From assembly GCA_031278735.1 (NCBI GenBank), contig JAITJU010000248.1:1-6287 (forward strand): a stretch of 6,287 nt of DNA, given 5' to 3'. A model generated the notes under the pieces. It did not search any database and was not told where the DNA came from. It saw only the letters and a program-made list of their open reading frames with translations. The DNA comes from Zoogloeaceae bacterium (lineage in GTDB: Bacteria; Pseudomonadota; Gammaproteobacteria; Burkholderiales; Rhodocyclaceae). Positions 1 to 5,816 of the stretch are shown here, piece after piece; position 1 is the stretch's first letter; each line of letters starts with the position of its first letter. A program made the translations under genes and the position numbers.

Positions 1-951
1 CACGGAAGCGAACGGCGTGGCGTAGCCGATGGCGCGCAGGCGCGTCAGGTCGGCTTGCGTGAAAGGCTGGTACTTGTCCCGCAGGGCTTCCGGGAAATCA
101 ATGTATTCCAGCAGGCCGCGCTGAATGATTTCTTCCATATCCAGCGGCGCTTCGCCCGCCAGCGCGCGGCAGCCGTTGATGACGGCGCGCGCCACCGCGT
201 TGAAGCTTTGCGCGCTGCCGGATCCCAAGTTGAAGATGCCGGATTTTTCCGGATGTTCGAGGAAGAAGAGATTGACGCGCACCACGTCGTCGATGAAAAC
301 GAAATCCCGCTGCTGGTCGCCGTTGGCGTAGCCGTGCGATCCCTTGAAGAGTTTGACGCGGCCTTCGTTCCTGAACTGGTGATAGTGATGAAAGGCCACG
401 GACGCCATGTTTCCCTTGTGCTGCTCGCGCGGGCCATAGACATTGAAATAGCGCAGCCCCGCCACTTGCGAGCCTCCCGGCGGGCGCTGGCGCACTATCT
501 GATCGAACAGAAATTTGGAATAACCGTAAATGTTCAGCGGTGCCTCGTACTGGCGTTTTTCCCGGAAAATCGCGCCGCCGCCATAGGTCGCGGCGCTGGA
601 AGCGTACAGCAGCGGCACTTCCTGATCCTGACACCAGTTGAGCAGGATGCAGGAGTAGCGGTAATTGTTTTCCATCATGTAGCGGCCGTCGGTTTCCAGC
701 GTGTCGGAACACGCGCCCTGATGCAGGACGGCCTCGATTTCGCCGTCGAAATGCCCATTCTGGATGCGCGCGATGAAATCATCCTTGTCCAGATAATCGG
801 CGATCTCGCAATCGGCGAGGTTCCTGAACTTGTCGGCGCGCGTCAGGTCATCTACCGCGATAATCCGTTGCTCGCCCCGCGCGTTCAGCGCCTTGACCAG
901 ATTCGACCCGATGAATCCGGCGGCGCCGGTTACGACCACATAATTTGACAT
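1..951 (-). CDS. hldD: ADP-L-glycero-D-manno-heptose 6-epimerase, 3' end outside window
   Basis: Cytoplasmic enzyme that epimerises ADP-D-glycero-D-manno-heptose at C6 to the L,D form, the activated heptose used to build the inner core of lipopolysaccharide. The reverse strand reads open from ATG at 951 for 317 codons to the window edge, so only a short C-terminal piece (roughly 15-20 residues by family length) is missing. It is an extended short-chain dehydrogenase/reductase: the Rossmann motif GAAGFIG is at residues 9-15, the HQGACSDT segment at 77-84, and YASSAATYGG at 116-125. The YxxxK pair is Y142/K146 in NIYGYSKFLFD. RYFNVYGPRE is at 167-176, and K179 matches the second catalytic residue described for E. 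coli HldD (K178). QQRDFVFIDDV and FTQADLTRLRAIGY near the end are also family hallmarks. The start is fixed by the Rossmann strand beginning at residue 4; the Shine-Dalgarno match is poor (TGGGC about 9 bases upstream). It is divergent from serB. Identification is firm. Confidence 0.96.
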   Translation of the reverse strand, partial: MSNYVVVTGAAGFIGSNLVKALNARGEQRIIAVDDLTRADKFRNLADCEIADYLDKDDFIARIQNGHFDGEIEAVLHQGACSDTLETDGRYMMENNYRYSCILLNWCQDQEVPLLYASSAATYGGGAIFREKRQYEAPLNIYGYSKFLFDQIVRQRPPGGSQVAGLRYFNVYGPREQHKGNMASVAFHHYHQFRNEGRVKLFKGSHGYANGDQQRDFVFIDDVVRVNLFFLEHPEKSGIFNLGSGSAQSFNAVARAVINGCRALAGEAPLDMEEIIQRGLLEYIDFPEALRDKYQPFTQADLTRLRAIGYATPFASV

Positions 952-1022
952 CGTGTTTGCCCAGAATTCGAGATGGATTTCAGAATATTGCCGTCGCGCA
1001 AAGCGAGGGACAGACAATACCT

Positions 1023-1053
1023 GAAAACGGGAAAACGCGCCAGAAAAGGCGCG
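1023..1053 (-). terminator. Possible weak intrinsic terminator or attenuator in hldD leader
   Basis: A perfect 6-bp GC stem (CGCGCC at 1036-1041, GGCGCG at 1048-1053) closes a 6-base loop. Read on the minus strand it is followed at once by TTTTCCCGTTTTC (1035 down to 1023), which resembles a terminator with an interrupted T-tract. It lies about 70 bases upstream of the hldD start and in the same direction, with no minus-strand gene before it in the spacer. It could end an outside transcript, attenuate hldD, or be chance in GC-rich DNA. The stem is short and the T-tract is broken, so confidence is low. Confidence 0.25.
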
Positions 1054-1099
1054 GCCAAAACACGCGGCGGCCTGTCCTCGGCGTTCTCTGTTCGCATTC

Positions 1100-1122
1100 G
1101 GGCGATCGAGGCGCGGTCGCCC
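1100..1122. repeat. GC-rich stem-loop in the hldD-serB spacer
   Basis: Bases 1100-1108 (GGGCGATCG) pair with 1114-1122 (CGGTCGCCC) to give a 9-bp stem with one G-T wobble and a 5-base loop, AGGCG. No T-run follows on either strand, so it is not an intrinsic terminator. It is the strongest secondary structure I can see in this gene-free stretch. Its role is unknown; it could be a leader structure, a protein-binding inverted repeat, or chance. Confidence 0.35.
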
Positions 1123-1290
1123 CCATGGTTCTGCTCTCAATCTTCCGCATCAAGAACGGTTCGCCCTTTTGTTCCGATACCCCTTCTTGACCGCGCATTG
1201 CCGCGCGCGAGAGAGCGTTGCGCCTCCCCAAAGGCGAATGCGATGGCCTTGCGCGGACGTCGAAGGCATCCTTTCGCGTGGCCAATTCAG

Positions 1291-1296
1291 TAGAAT
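1291..1296 (+). promoter_or_regulatory. Candidate -10 box for serB
   Basis: TAGAAT differs from the sigma-70 consensus TATAAT at one position and sits 33 bases before the serB ATG. Transcription would start near 1303. That would place the alternative GTG at 1309 only about six bases into the message, leaving no room for a ribosome binding site, which favours the ATG at 1330. No good -35 element is seen at the usual distance, so the promoter is tentative. Confidence 0.35.
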
Positions 1297-1329
1297 GGCG
1301 CGTTATTCGTGTTGGCGGGTTTTTGCGTT

Positions 1330-2196
1330 ATGGATGCAGTGGATCTGGTTTTGCTGGGTGAGGCGCTGTCCGGGGATTTGCTGGAAGAAGCGCGCGCGGC
1401 GACGGGCGCGCGGCGGGTTTTGCCGGACGCGTTGCCGACGCCCGGCTCGTTGCGGGCGGCGCGGCTGGAGGGTGCGACGCGCGGCGCGGCCTTTGACGCC
1501 TTGCTGTCCGTCTTCGAGTCCGCGCGGGTGGACTGGGCTTTCATGCCCGCCGACGCGCGCCTTTCGGATTACCGCCTGATTGCCTTTGATCTGGATTCCA
1601 CCCTGATTGCCATCGAGTGCATTGACGAGCTGGCCGATTTCGCGGGCAAAAAATCCGAGGTGGCGGTTGTGACGGAAGCGGCCATGCGGGGCGATATTGA
1701 TTACCCGGAAAGTCTGCGCCGTCGCCTGGCGCTGCTTGCCGGTCTGGACGCGCGCGTACTGGCGCGAGTGTATGCGGAGCGCCTGCGTCTTTCGCCGGGC
1801 GCGCGCGAACTGCTGGCGGCGGCGCGGGCGGCGGGTTTGCGCACGGCTCTGCTTTCCGGCGGCTTCACTTATTTCACCGAGCGTCTCCGCATCGAACTGG
1901 GACTTGATTTTGCCACTTCCAATGAATTGGAAATCGTGGGCGGCAAGATGACCGGACGGGTGGCGGGCAAAATTGTCGACGCCGAAGTCAAGGCCGAACA
2001 GTTGCGGCGTCTGAAGCGGGAGCAGGGGTTGCGGCAGGCGCAGGTGATCGCCGTGGGCGATGGCGCGAACGATTTGCCGATGATGGCGGAGGCCGGGCTT
2101 TCCGTGGCCTATCGCGCCAAACCCGCCACGCGCGCCAGAGCAAACGTGGCGCTCAATTTTTGCGGACTGGACGGGCTGCCGCGGCTCTTTTCCTGA
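1330..2196 (+). CDS. serB: Phosphoserine phosphatase
   Basis: Haloacid-dehalogenase (HAD) superfamily phosphatase that hydrolyses O-phospho-L-serine to L-serine, the last step of serine synthesis from 3-phosphoglycerate. The 288-residue product has an N-terminal region of about 80 residues, then the phosphatase core. Motif I is FDLDSTL with nucleophile D87 and general acid D89. Motif II is LLSGGFTYF with S176. K221 is the conserved core lysine, and motif III is GDGANDLPMM (243-252) with Mg-binding D244 and D248. The IECIDELADFAG stretch after motif I and MRGDIDYPESLRRR at 119-132 are typical of SerB rather than other HAD enzymes. All catalytic residues are present. The ATG at 1330 is preferred over the in-frame GTG at 1309: GGCGGG lies 10 bases before it, and a candidate -10 box lies too close to the GTG. 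The gene appears monocistronic, with 160 bases before phaP. Confidence 0.95.
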   Translation: MDAVDLVLLGEALSGDLLEEARAATGARRVLPDALPTPGSLRAARLEGATRGAAFDALLSVFESARVDWAFMPADARLSDYRLIAFDLDSTLIAIECIDELADFAGKKSEVAVVTEAAMRGDIDYPESLRRRLALLAGLDARVLARVYAERLRLSPGARELLAAARAAGLRTALLSGGFTYFTERLRIELGLDFATSNELEIVGGKMTGRVAGKIVDAEVKAEQLRRLKREQGLRQAQVIAVGDGANDLPMMAEAGLSVAYRAKPATRARANVALNFCGLDGLPRLFS

Positions 2197-2239
2197 AAAA
2201 TCCGCGCGACGCGGAAGCATGTACTTTCGACGTTTTCAG
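2193..2239. repeat. Nested inverted repeats directly after serB
   Basis: An inner perfect hairpin, TCCGCG-CGA-CGCGGA (2201-2215), begins four bases past the serB stop. An outer 7-bp inverted repeat encloses it: CTGAAAA at 2193-2199 and TTTTCAG at 2233-2239. Read on the minus strand the inner hairpin runs into TTTTT, so it looks like an intrinsic terminator pointing toward serB, not away from it. On the plus strand no T-run follows immediately. It may protect the 3' end of the serB message or block antisense transcription coming from the phaP side. Confidence 0.35.
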
Positions 2240-2258
2240 CCTTCCTGCATTTTTCGCT

Positions 2259-2287
2259 AGGCATTTTCTGAATGCTTTTGTTATCAT
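2259..2287 (+). promoter_or_regulatory. Inverted repeat and possible phaP promoter region
   Basis: Within the AT-rich 160-base spacer before phaP, GCATT (2261-2265) and AATGC (2271-2275) form an inverted repeat with a 5-base loop, extendable by a G-T and an A-T pair. TTTTGTT follows. Immediately downstream, TATCAT at 2282-2287 could be a -10 box, with no convincing -35 at 16-18 bases. The repeat could therefore be a weak serB terminator or an operator overlapping the phaP promoter. Known phasin genes are often repressed by PhaR, but I cannot identify a PhaR site here with confidence. Confidence 0.25.
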
Positions 2288-2356
2288 ATTTCATCTGCAC
2301 CAAAAATGTTTCCACTCAACTTTCTTTGTAACCTTGTGTCAAAAGGAGAGAACTCA

Positions 2357-2950
2357 ATGACCAACAAGAATTCCGAGCAGATTGTCGCCATCGGCAATGC
2401 CAATGCCGAAGCCTTGCTTTCCATGGCGCGCAAGGCGCTGGACAGCATCGAAAAGCTGGCGGCGCTCAATTTCAACACCATTCGGGAAGGCATCCATGAA
2501 GGCGCGAAGAATGCGGAAGCCTTGACCGCTACCAAGGATCCCAAGGAACTGCTTTCCGTGCAGTCCGCCATTGCCGCGCCTAGCCTGGACAACGTGCGCA
2601 GCTTCTACCACAATGCCTATGACGTGTTGCTGGAAGCGCAACGCGGCATCACGGAAGTGATGGAAACACATTACCGTACATTGTCCGATGGCGCGGAAAG
2701 CGCCATTGAAGAAACCAAGAGCAAGATGCCCGCGGGCGGCGATATTTTCGCTTCCACGATGAAATCCCTGTTGCAGGCCAATTCCGAAGCGTTTGATCGT
2801 CTGAATTTCATGGCGCAGCAAGCAGTTCAGATTGCCGACAGCAACATGAAGACCTTGGCCGCCAGCATCGGCGGCGCCGCCAGAAAGGCCGCGCCCGCCA
2901 CTACCAAGGCGGCGGGCAGCGCCACACGGAAGGCGGCTTCCAAGGCCTGA
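2357..2950 (+). CDS. phaP: Phasin, polyhydroxyalkanoate granule coat protein
   Basis: Small amphipathic protein of 197 residues that coats intracellular polyhydroxyalkanoate granules and controls their number and size. It matches the Phasin_2 family in length and pattern: no signal peptide, no cysteine, almost entirely helix-forming. Recognisable pieces are SIEKLAALNFNTIRE (30-44), ATKDPKELLSVQ (58-69) and a long amphipathic region with SFYHNAYDVLLEAQRG and ANSEAFDRLNFMAQQA. The last 24 residues (about 174-197) are a low-complexity Ala/Lys/Arg/Thr tail with six basic and no acidic residues. The start is well supported by AAAGGAG at 2342-2348, eight bases before ATG. A longer in-frame version from 2306 would have no such site. 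The 160-base AT-rich leader and strong downstream terminator suggest a separately controlled, well expressed single gene. No PHA synthase or PhaR gene is in the window. The family call is firm; granule binding is inferred. Confidence 0.93.
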   Translation: MTNKNSEQIVAIGNANAEALLSMARKALDSIEKLAALNFNTIREGIHEGAKNAEALTATKDPKELLSVQSAIAAPSLDNVRSFYHNAYDVLLEAQRGITEVMETHYRTLSDGAESAIEETKSKMPAGGDIFASTMKSLLQANSEAFDRLNFMAQQAVQIADSNMKTLAASIGGAARKAAPATTKAAGSATRKAASKA

Positions 2951-2986
2951 CGGGGCGCGCGTCCTCCGGGCTGTCCTCTGTGCATC

Positions 2987-3020
2987 AAGAAGGCGACGTT
3001 TTCCAACGTCGCCTTTTTCT
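2987..3020 (+). terminator. Strong intrinsic terminator of phaP, shared with the convergent gene
   Basis: An 11-bp perfect stem (2990-3000 with 3005-3015) closes a TTCC tetraloop. It continues straight into TTTTT (3014-3018), 37-40 bases after the phaP stop. The outer bases 2987-2989 can add A-T and G-T pairs. On the minus strand the same hairpin lies about 25 bases past the stop of the converging aldolase-family gene, but there it is followed only by CTTGATG, so it should work best for phaP. Confidence 0.88.
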
Positions 3021-3039
3021 TGTCTTGCTCGTCAGTTTG

Positions 3040-3816
3040 TCAGTTTCGATAGCCGGGCAGCGCCTGATCCAGTCGCCGCAAGAGCGCGGCCCATTCGCGT
3101 TTGCCGGCGGGCAGGAAATTGGACTGATCGGCGAAAATGACTTTGGCTTGTTGCGCGCCGCGCGCGATGACCTCTGGCGGCAGTTGCTGCAAAGGGACGC
3201 CGGCGGATTGCGCGGCAAGCTGGAAGCGGAAGGCGCGTTCCAGGCGCCAGATGCGGGAAAAGGCTTCCGGCATGTTGCGGCCAATGCTGAGTGTGCCGTG
3301 ATTTCTTAGGATCAGGCTATGCTTGCCGCCCAGGTCGGAGAGGATGCCTTGCCGTTCTGAATTGTCCAGCACCACGCCATGAAAATCGTGATAGGCCACA
3401 TCCTCCAGAATCACCAGCGACATCTGCGTCAGCGGCAGAAGACCGCCCGCCTGACAGGAAACGGCGACGCCTTCTCTTGAGTGCAGGTGGATGACGGCTT
3501 CGGCCTCCGGCGATCCGGTGGCGTGAATCGCGCCGTGAATTACCGTTCCCGCCGGGTTGAGATCGCCCTTGCCGCCGTATGCGTTGCCGATGACCTGACC
3601 TTGCAGATCAACTTCCAGTATGGAGGAGGCGTTGACCTCATCAAACAGGAGGCCAAGCGGATTGACCAGATAACGGTCGCTTCTGCCCGGTACGCGGATG
3701 GAGATGTGCGTCGCCAGCAAGTCTGTCCAGCCGAACAGATGGGTCAGCCGACAGGCGGCGGCAAGTTCGACGCGGGCGGCGTTGGTTGCGTCGGTGAACG
3801 TGATGTCTGTGCTCAT
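3040..3816 (-). CDS. Class II aldolase/adducin-family protein
   Basis: A 258-residue cytoplasmic protein of the class II aldolase/adducin fold, whose members include metal-dependent sugar-phosphate aldolases, epimerases and decarboxylases. The HLHS motif gives metal-ligand candidates H110 and H112, and LRNHGTL supplies H173. The N-terminal GWTDLLATHISIRVPG (29-44) and YLVNPLGLLFDEV (49-61) are family-typical. The fuculose-phosphate aldolase family normally has a catalytic Glu about 20 residues before the first His. Here that region reads NPAGTVIHGAIH (87-98), with His rather than Glu, as in the adducin-like branch. A classic retro-aldol reaction is therefore doubtful, and decarboxylase-like or other lyase activity is possible. 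ATG at 3816 is preceded by AAAAGGGA about six bases upstream. It lies 78 bases after the Bug-family gene on the same strand, so the two are probably co-transcribed. The family is certain, the substrate unknown. Confidence 0.9.
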   Translation of the reverse strand: MSTDITFTDATNAARVELAAACRLTHLFGWTDLLATHISIRVPGRSDRYLVNPLGLLFDEVNASSILEVDLQGQVIGNAYGGKGDLNPAGTVIHGAIHATGSPEAEAVIHLHSREGVAVSCQAGGLLPLTQMSLVILEDVAYHDFHGVVLDNSERQGILSDLGGKHSLILRNHGTLSIGRNMPEAFSRIWRLERAFRFQLAAQSAGVPLQQLPPEVIARGAQQAKVIFADQSNFLPAGKREWAALLRRLDQALPGYRN

Positions 3817-3894
3817 GTGAATCCCTTTTGTGGATTGATGGAAAAGAGGTTTTTTACCGCTGAATCGCGCAGGCGGCGTTTCGTATCGGCAAAT

Positions 3895-4968
3895 TCATTG
3901 CGTCTGCGTCTGTTCGATTTCCGCTTTGAAACGCTGGCGTTCTTCAAGATCTTTTTTGAGCCGCGCGGCGGCTTCCGCGCCGCTGGTGGAGACGACAACG
4001 CTGCCGTTTTTCTCCGCGAGATCCTTGAAGACCGCGTTCTGATTGGCTTTTTTGATCGCGGCGGCAAAGGCGGAAATAATGGCGGGCGGCGTGCCTGCCG
4101 GGGCGAATACGCCATCCCAGACGCTCAGGTCGGGCGCGGTCAGTCCAAACTCCCGCACACTGGGCACGTCGGGAAGTTGCGGCAGGCGCTCCTTCCCCAC
4201 GATGACCAGCGGAAACAGTTTTTTGTCCTTGTAGTGGCTGGCGACTAGGGACAGGGCAGCGGATCCGATCGGCAGATGTCCGGCGATAAGGTCGGACACC
4301 AGGGGGCCGGTGCCCTTGAAGGCGATTTTGGTGAGATTGGCCTTGCGTTTGTGGATCAGGTAATCGTACAAAATATCGCTGGTCGCGCCGTTGCCCGTTG
4401 AGCCGACCGCCAGCGGCGGTTTGGCGGGATCCTGCGCCCACGCCAGAAATTCCCGGAAATCCCGGATTCCGGCGGAAGGATGCGCGGTGAGAATGTAATA
4501 GGTTTCCGCCACCAGCACGACTGGCGCGAAATCCCGGATTGGGTCGAACTGCGCGGGTGCCGCGGCGGATACCACGCTGCCGATCATCGACACGGTGTTG
4601 CCGAAGAGGAAGGTATAGCCGTCCGGCTTGCTGCGGGCGACGTGGCGCACGCCGATGGCGCCGGTCGCGCCTGGCTTGTTTTCCACGATTACCGGCTGTC
4701 CCAGCGTGATCGTGAGTTCCTGGGCGATGATGCGGGCAAAGGCATCCGATGATCCGCCCGGCGACCAGGGTACCACCAGGGTAATCTGCCGCGTCGGCCA
4801 CGCCGCCTCTTCCGCCCGCGCCGACGAGGCGCCGCTCCAGAATGTGACGACGGCAATGCCGAGCGGCAGGACAATCGTGAAAATAACGCGCCGGACAAGG
4901 CGGAAAAGGGTGAGGGCGCGTGTGAGGGCGTGGTGTGTGAGGGCGCGTCTTGGCGGTTGTGCGCTCAT
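3895..4968 (-). CDS. Bug/TctC-family periplasmic substrate-binding protein
   Basis: Extracytoplasmic solute receptor of the Bug family (TctC type), which binds small carboxylates or related ligands for tripartite tricarboxylate transporters or for sensing. From ATG at 4968 the product has 357 residues. A signal peptide is visible: a basic N-region to R27, a hydrophobic core at about 28-47 and a likely cleavage after ARA at residue 52, giving a mature protein starting EEAAWP. Family hallmarks are TLVVPWSPGGSSDAFAR (63-79, with ligand-loop D75), VENKPGATGAIG (95-106), KPDGYTFLFGNT (114-125), the second binding loop GSTGNGATSD (189-198), then FKGTGP and QLPDVPSVREFGL. AAGGAAG lies eight bases before this start, so the in-frame alternative at 5034 is less likely. 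No TctA or TctB membrane gene is present, so it is an orphan receptor in this window, as is common for the family. It is the first gene of a probable two-gene unit with the aldolase-family gene. Confidence 0.93.
   Translation of the reverse strand: MSAQPPRRALTHHALTRALTLFRLVRRVIFTIVLPLGIAVVTFWSGASSARAEEAAWPTRQITLVVPWSPGGSSDAFARIIAQELTITLGQPVIVENKPGATGAIGVRHVARSKPDGYTFLFGNTVSMIGSVVSAAAPAQFDPIRDFAPVVLVAETYYILTAHPSAGIRDFREFLAWAQDPAKPPLAVGSTGNGATSDILYDYLIHKRKANLTKIAFKGTGPLVSDLIAGHLPIGSAALSLVASHYKDKKLFPLVIVGKERLPQLPDVPSVREFGLTAPDLSVWDGVFAPAGTPPAIISAFAAAIKKANQNAVFKDLAEKNGSVVVSTSGAEAAARLKKDLEERQRFKAEIEQTQTQ
4910..4945. repeat. Three copies of GTGAGGGCG inside the Bug signal-peptide region
   Basis: The 9-mer GTGAGGGCG occurs at 4910-4918, 4922-4930 and 4937-4945, with periods of 12 and 15 bases, so the reading frame is kept. 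In the protein it encodes three Ala-Leu-Thr units in the N-region of the signal peptide (residues 9-11, 14-16 and 18-20), an unusually long His/Thr/Arg-containing lead before the hydrophobic core. It looks like a small in-frame repeat expansion. Confidence 0.7.
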
Positions 4969-5168
4969 GAGATTTCTTCCTTCGACGTGATGAGAGAACA
5001 CGGCAAAGCGTAAAAGGAAGAGGATCGAATGCAAACGAATAAAAACCGATAAGCGAATCAGCGCGAAAGATATATGTATTGCGTAAAAAAATGGAAGGTG
5101 CCGGGACGGCTTCGTTTACCATCGCTCCTGGCGCTTTTTCAACTTTTTGCGGAAAGGAACCCTTCAGC
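4969..5168. promoter_or_regulatory. Divergent AT-rich control region with short direct repeats
   Basis: This 200-base region lies between two divergent genes and must contain both promoters. It is clearly more AT-rich than its surroundings between about 5010 and 5095. CGAAT occurs three times (5026-5030, 5036-5040, 5054-5058), the first two exactly 10 bases apart. GCGTAAAA occurs at 5008-5015 and again at 5081-5088, flanking the CGAAT cluster. A TATATG/CATATA stretch at 5071-5076 could serve as part of a -10 box on either strand, but no good -35 partner was found. The repeats could be operator half-sites; no regulator gene is in the window. Confidence 0.4.
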
Positions 5169-5756
5169 ATGACACGCGCGCTCGAACGGGGCATAGCCCC
5201 CATCTTCATCAATCGCTGGTCGCCGCGCGCCTTCGACGAATCCGGCATTTCCGAAAACGAACTGCAACAATTCCTCGAAGCGGCGCGCTGGGCGCCTTCG
5301 GCCTACAACGCCCAGCCCTGGCGCTTTATCTACGCCCGCCGGGACACTCCGCACTGGAAACCCTTCCTCGACCTTCTGATTCCCTATAACCGCGAATGGG
5401 CTGAACGGGCATCGGCGCTTGTCGTTGCAATTTCCAAGCAGAAATTCGTCCCGCCGGGAGGAACATCGGCGATCGAAACCGGCAGCGCCGCCTACGACAC
5501 CGGCGCGGCCGTGGCCTACCTTGCGTTGCAGGCCAGCATTTCCGGCTGGTTCGCGCACATCATCACGGGCTTCGACAAGGAAGGCGCCAAAACGCTCCTG
5601 AAAGTCCCGGAAGGGTATGCCGTCGAGGTCGCCGTGGTCATCGGAAGAAGGGGCAATCCCGACATTCTCTCCCAGACGCTGCGGGAACGCGAAGTCCCCA
5701 CGCTCCGACTTCCCCTGGAAGACCTGGCGGCGGAAGGCCGGTTCGCATTCAAATAA
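5169..5756 (+). CDS. Nitroreductase-family FMN oxidoreductase
   Basis: A 195-residue cytoplasmic flavoprotein of the nitroreductase fold, expected to bind FMN and to use NAD(P)H to reduce nitro compounds, quinones or other electron acceptors. The FMN-phosphate region is NRWSPRAFD (15-23), with R16 and R20. It is followed by EAARWAPSAYNAQPWRFIYA (37-56), in which S44, N47, Q49 and W51 are the usual conserved positions. TGAAVAYLALQASISGWFAH in the middle, ITGFDKEG and the C-terminal VAVVIGRRG complete the pattern. The length is typical for the family. ATG at 5169 is chosen because AAGGA lies at 5154-5158 (10-base gap) and the conserved fold begins within 15 residues. An extension to 5079 or 5091 would run through AT-rich promoter-like DNA and add about 26-30 unrelated residues. 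The gene is divergent from the Bug gene and 60 bases before the reductase-like gene, so these two may be co-transcribed. The physiological substrate cannot be told. Confidence 0.92.
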   Translation: MTRALERGIAPIFINRWSPRAFDESGISENELQQFLEAARWAPSAYNAQPWRFIYARRDTPHWKPFLDLLIPYNREWAERASALVVAISKQKFVPPGGTSAIETGSAAYDTGAAVAYLALQASISGWFAHIITGFDKEGAKTLLKVPEGYAVEVAVVIGRRGNPDILSQTLREREVPTLRLPLEDLAAEGRFAFK

Positions 5757-5816
5757 AGGGAACGGATTGTTTCATTCCTGCGATAAACCAGCTTGCGGAT
5801 TGTGAACGGCAAGCGT

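Larger units (their letters stand above)
952..1329. other. Spacer between divergent hldD and serB, no convincing gene
   Basis: About 380 bases separate the two divergent starts. Three overlapping open frames of 81-106 codons occur here on both strands, but none has a recognisable domain, a good ribosome binding site or protein-like composition (they are Arg/Ser/Pro rich), so I treat them as chance. The stretch must hold the promoters for hldD (leftward) and serB (rightward). The contents I can point to are a possible -10 box for serB near 1291 and two GC-rich stem-loops, at 1036-1053 and 1100-1122. No clear hldD promoter was seen. Confidence 0.6.

Noticed and set aside
55..948. 297-codon open frame on the plus strand opposite hldD
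   Set aside because: It is antisense to a complete, motif-rich HldD reading frame and has no domain of its own; long antisense frames are expected in GC-rich coding DNA.
945..1293. Small open frames of 81, 106 and 101 codons on both strands of the hldD-serB spacer
   Set aside because: They overlap each other on both strands, lack good ribosome binding sites and recognisable domains, and have low-complexity Arg/Ser/Pro composition.
1309..1329. GTG start for serB seven codons upstream
   Set aside because: It sits only about six bases after the transcription start implied by the candidate TAGAAT box and has no ribosome binding site.
1303..2220. 305-codon open frame opposite serB
   Set aside because: It is the shadow of the SerB frame, which carries all the HAD motifs; the antisense product is Arg/Gln-rich with no family resemblance.
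3481..4248. 255-codon plus-strand open frame across the aldolase-Bug junction
   Set aside because: It spans two well-supported minus-strand genes and their spacer and has no recognisable motif.
4969..5034. 22-residue N-terminal extension of the Bug protein starting at 5034
   Set aside because: The ATG at 4968 has AAGGAAG at good spacing, and the signal peptide from there already has a basic N-region; the extension has no visible ribosome site.
5079..5168. Longer N-terminus for the nitroreductase (TTG 5079 or ATG 5091)
   Set aside because: The added residues come from AT-rich promoter-like DNA with no ribosome site; AAGGA and ATG at 5169 fit the family start better.
3944..5248. 434-codon minus-strand open frame overlapping the Bug gene in another frame
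   Set aside because: The Bug frame has a signal peptide and all family motifs; the alternative is Arg/Pro-rich and crosses the divergent promoter region and the start of the nitroreductase gene.
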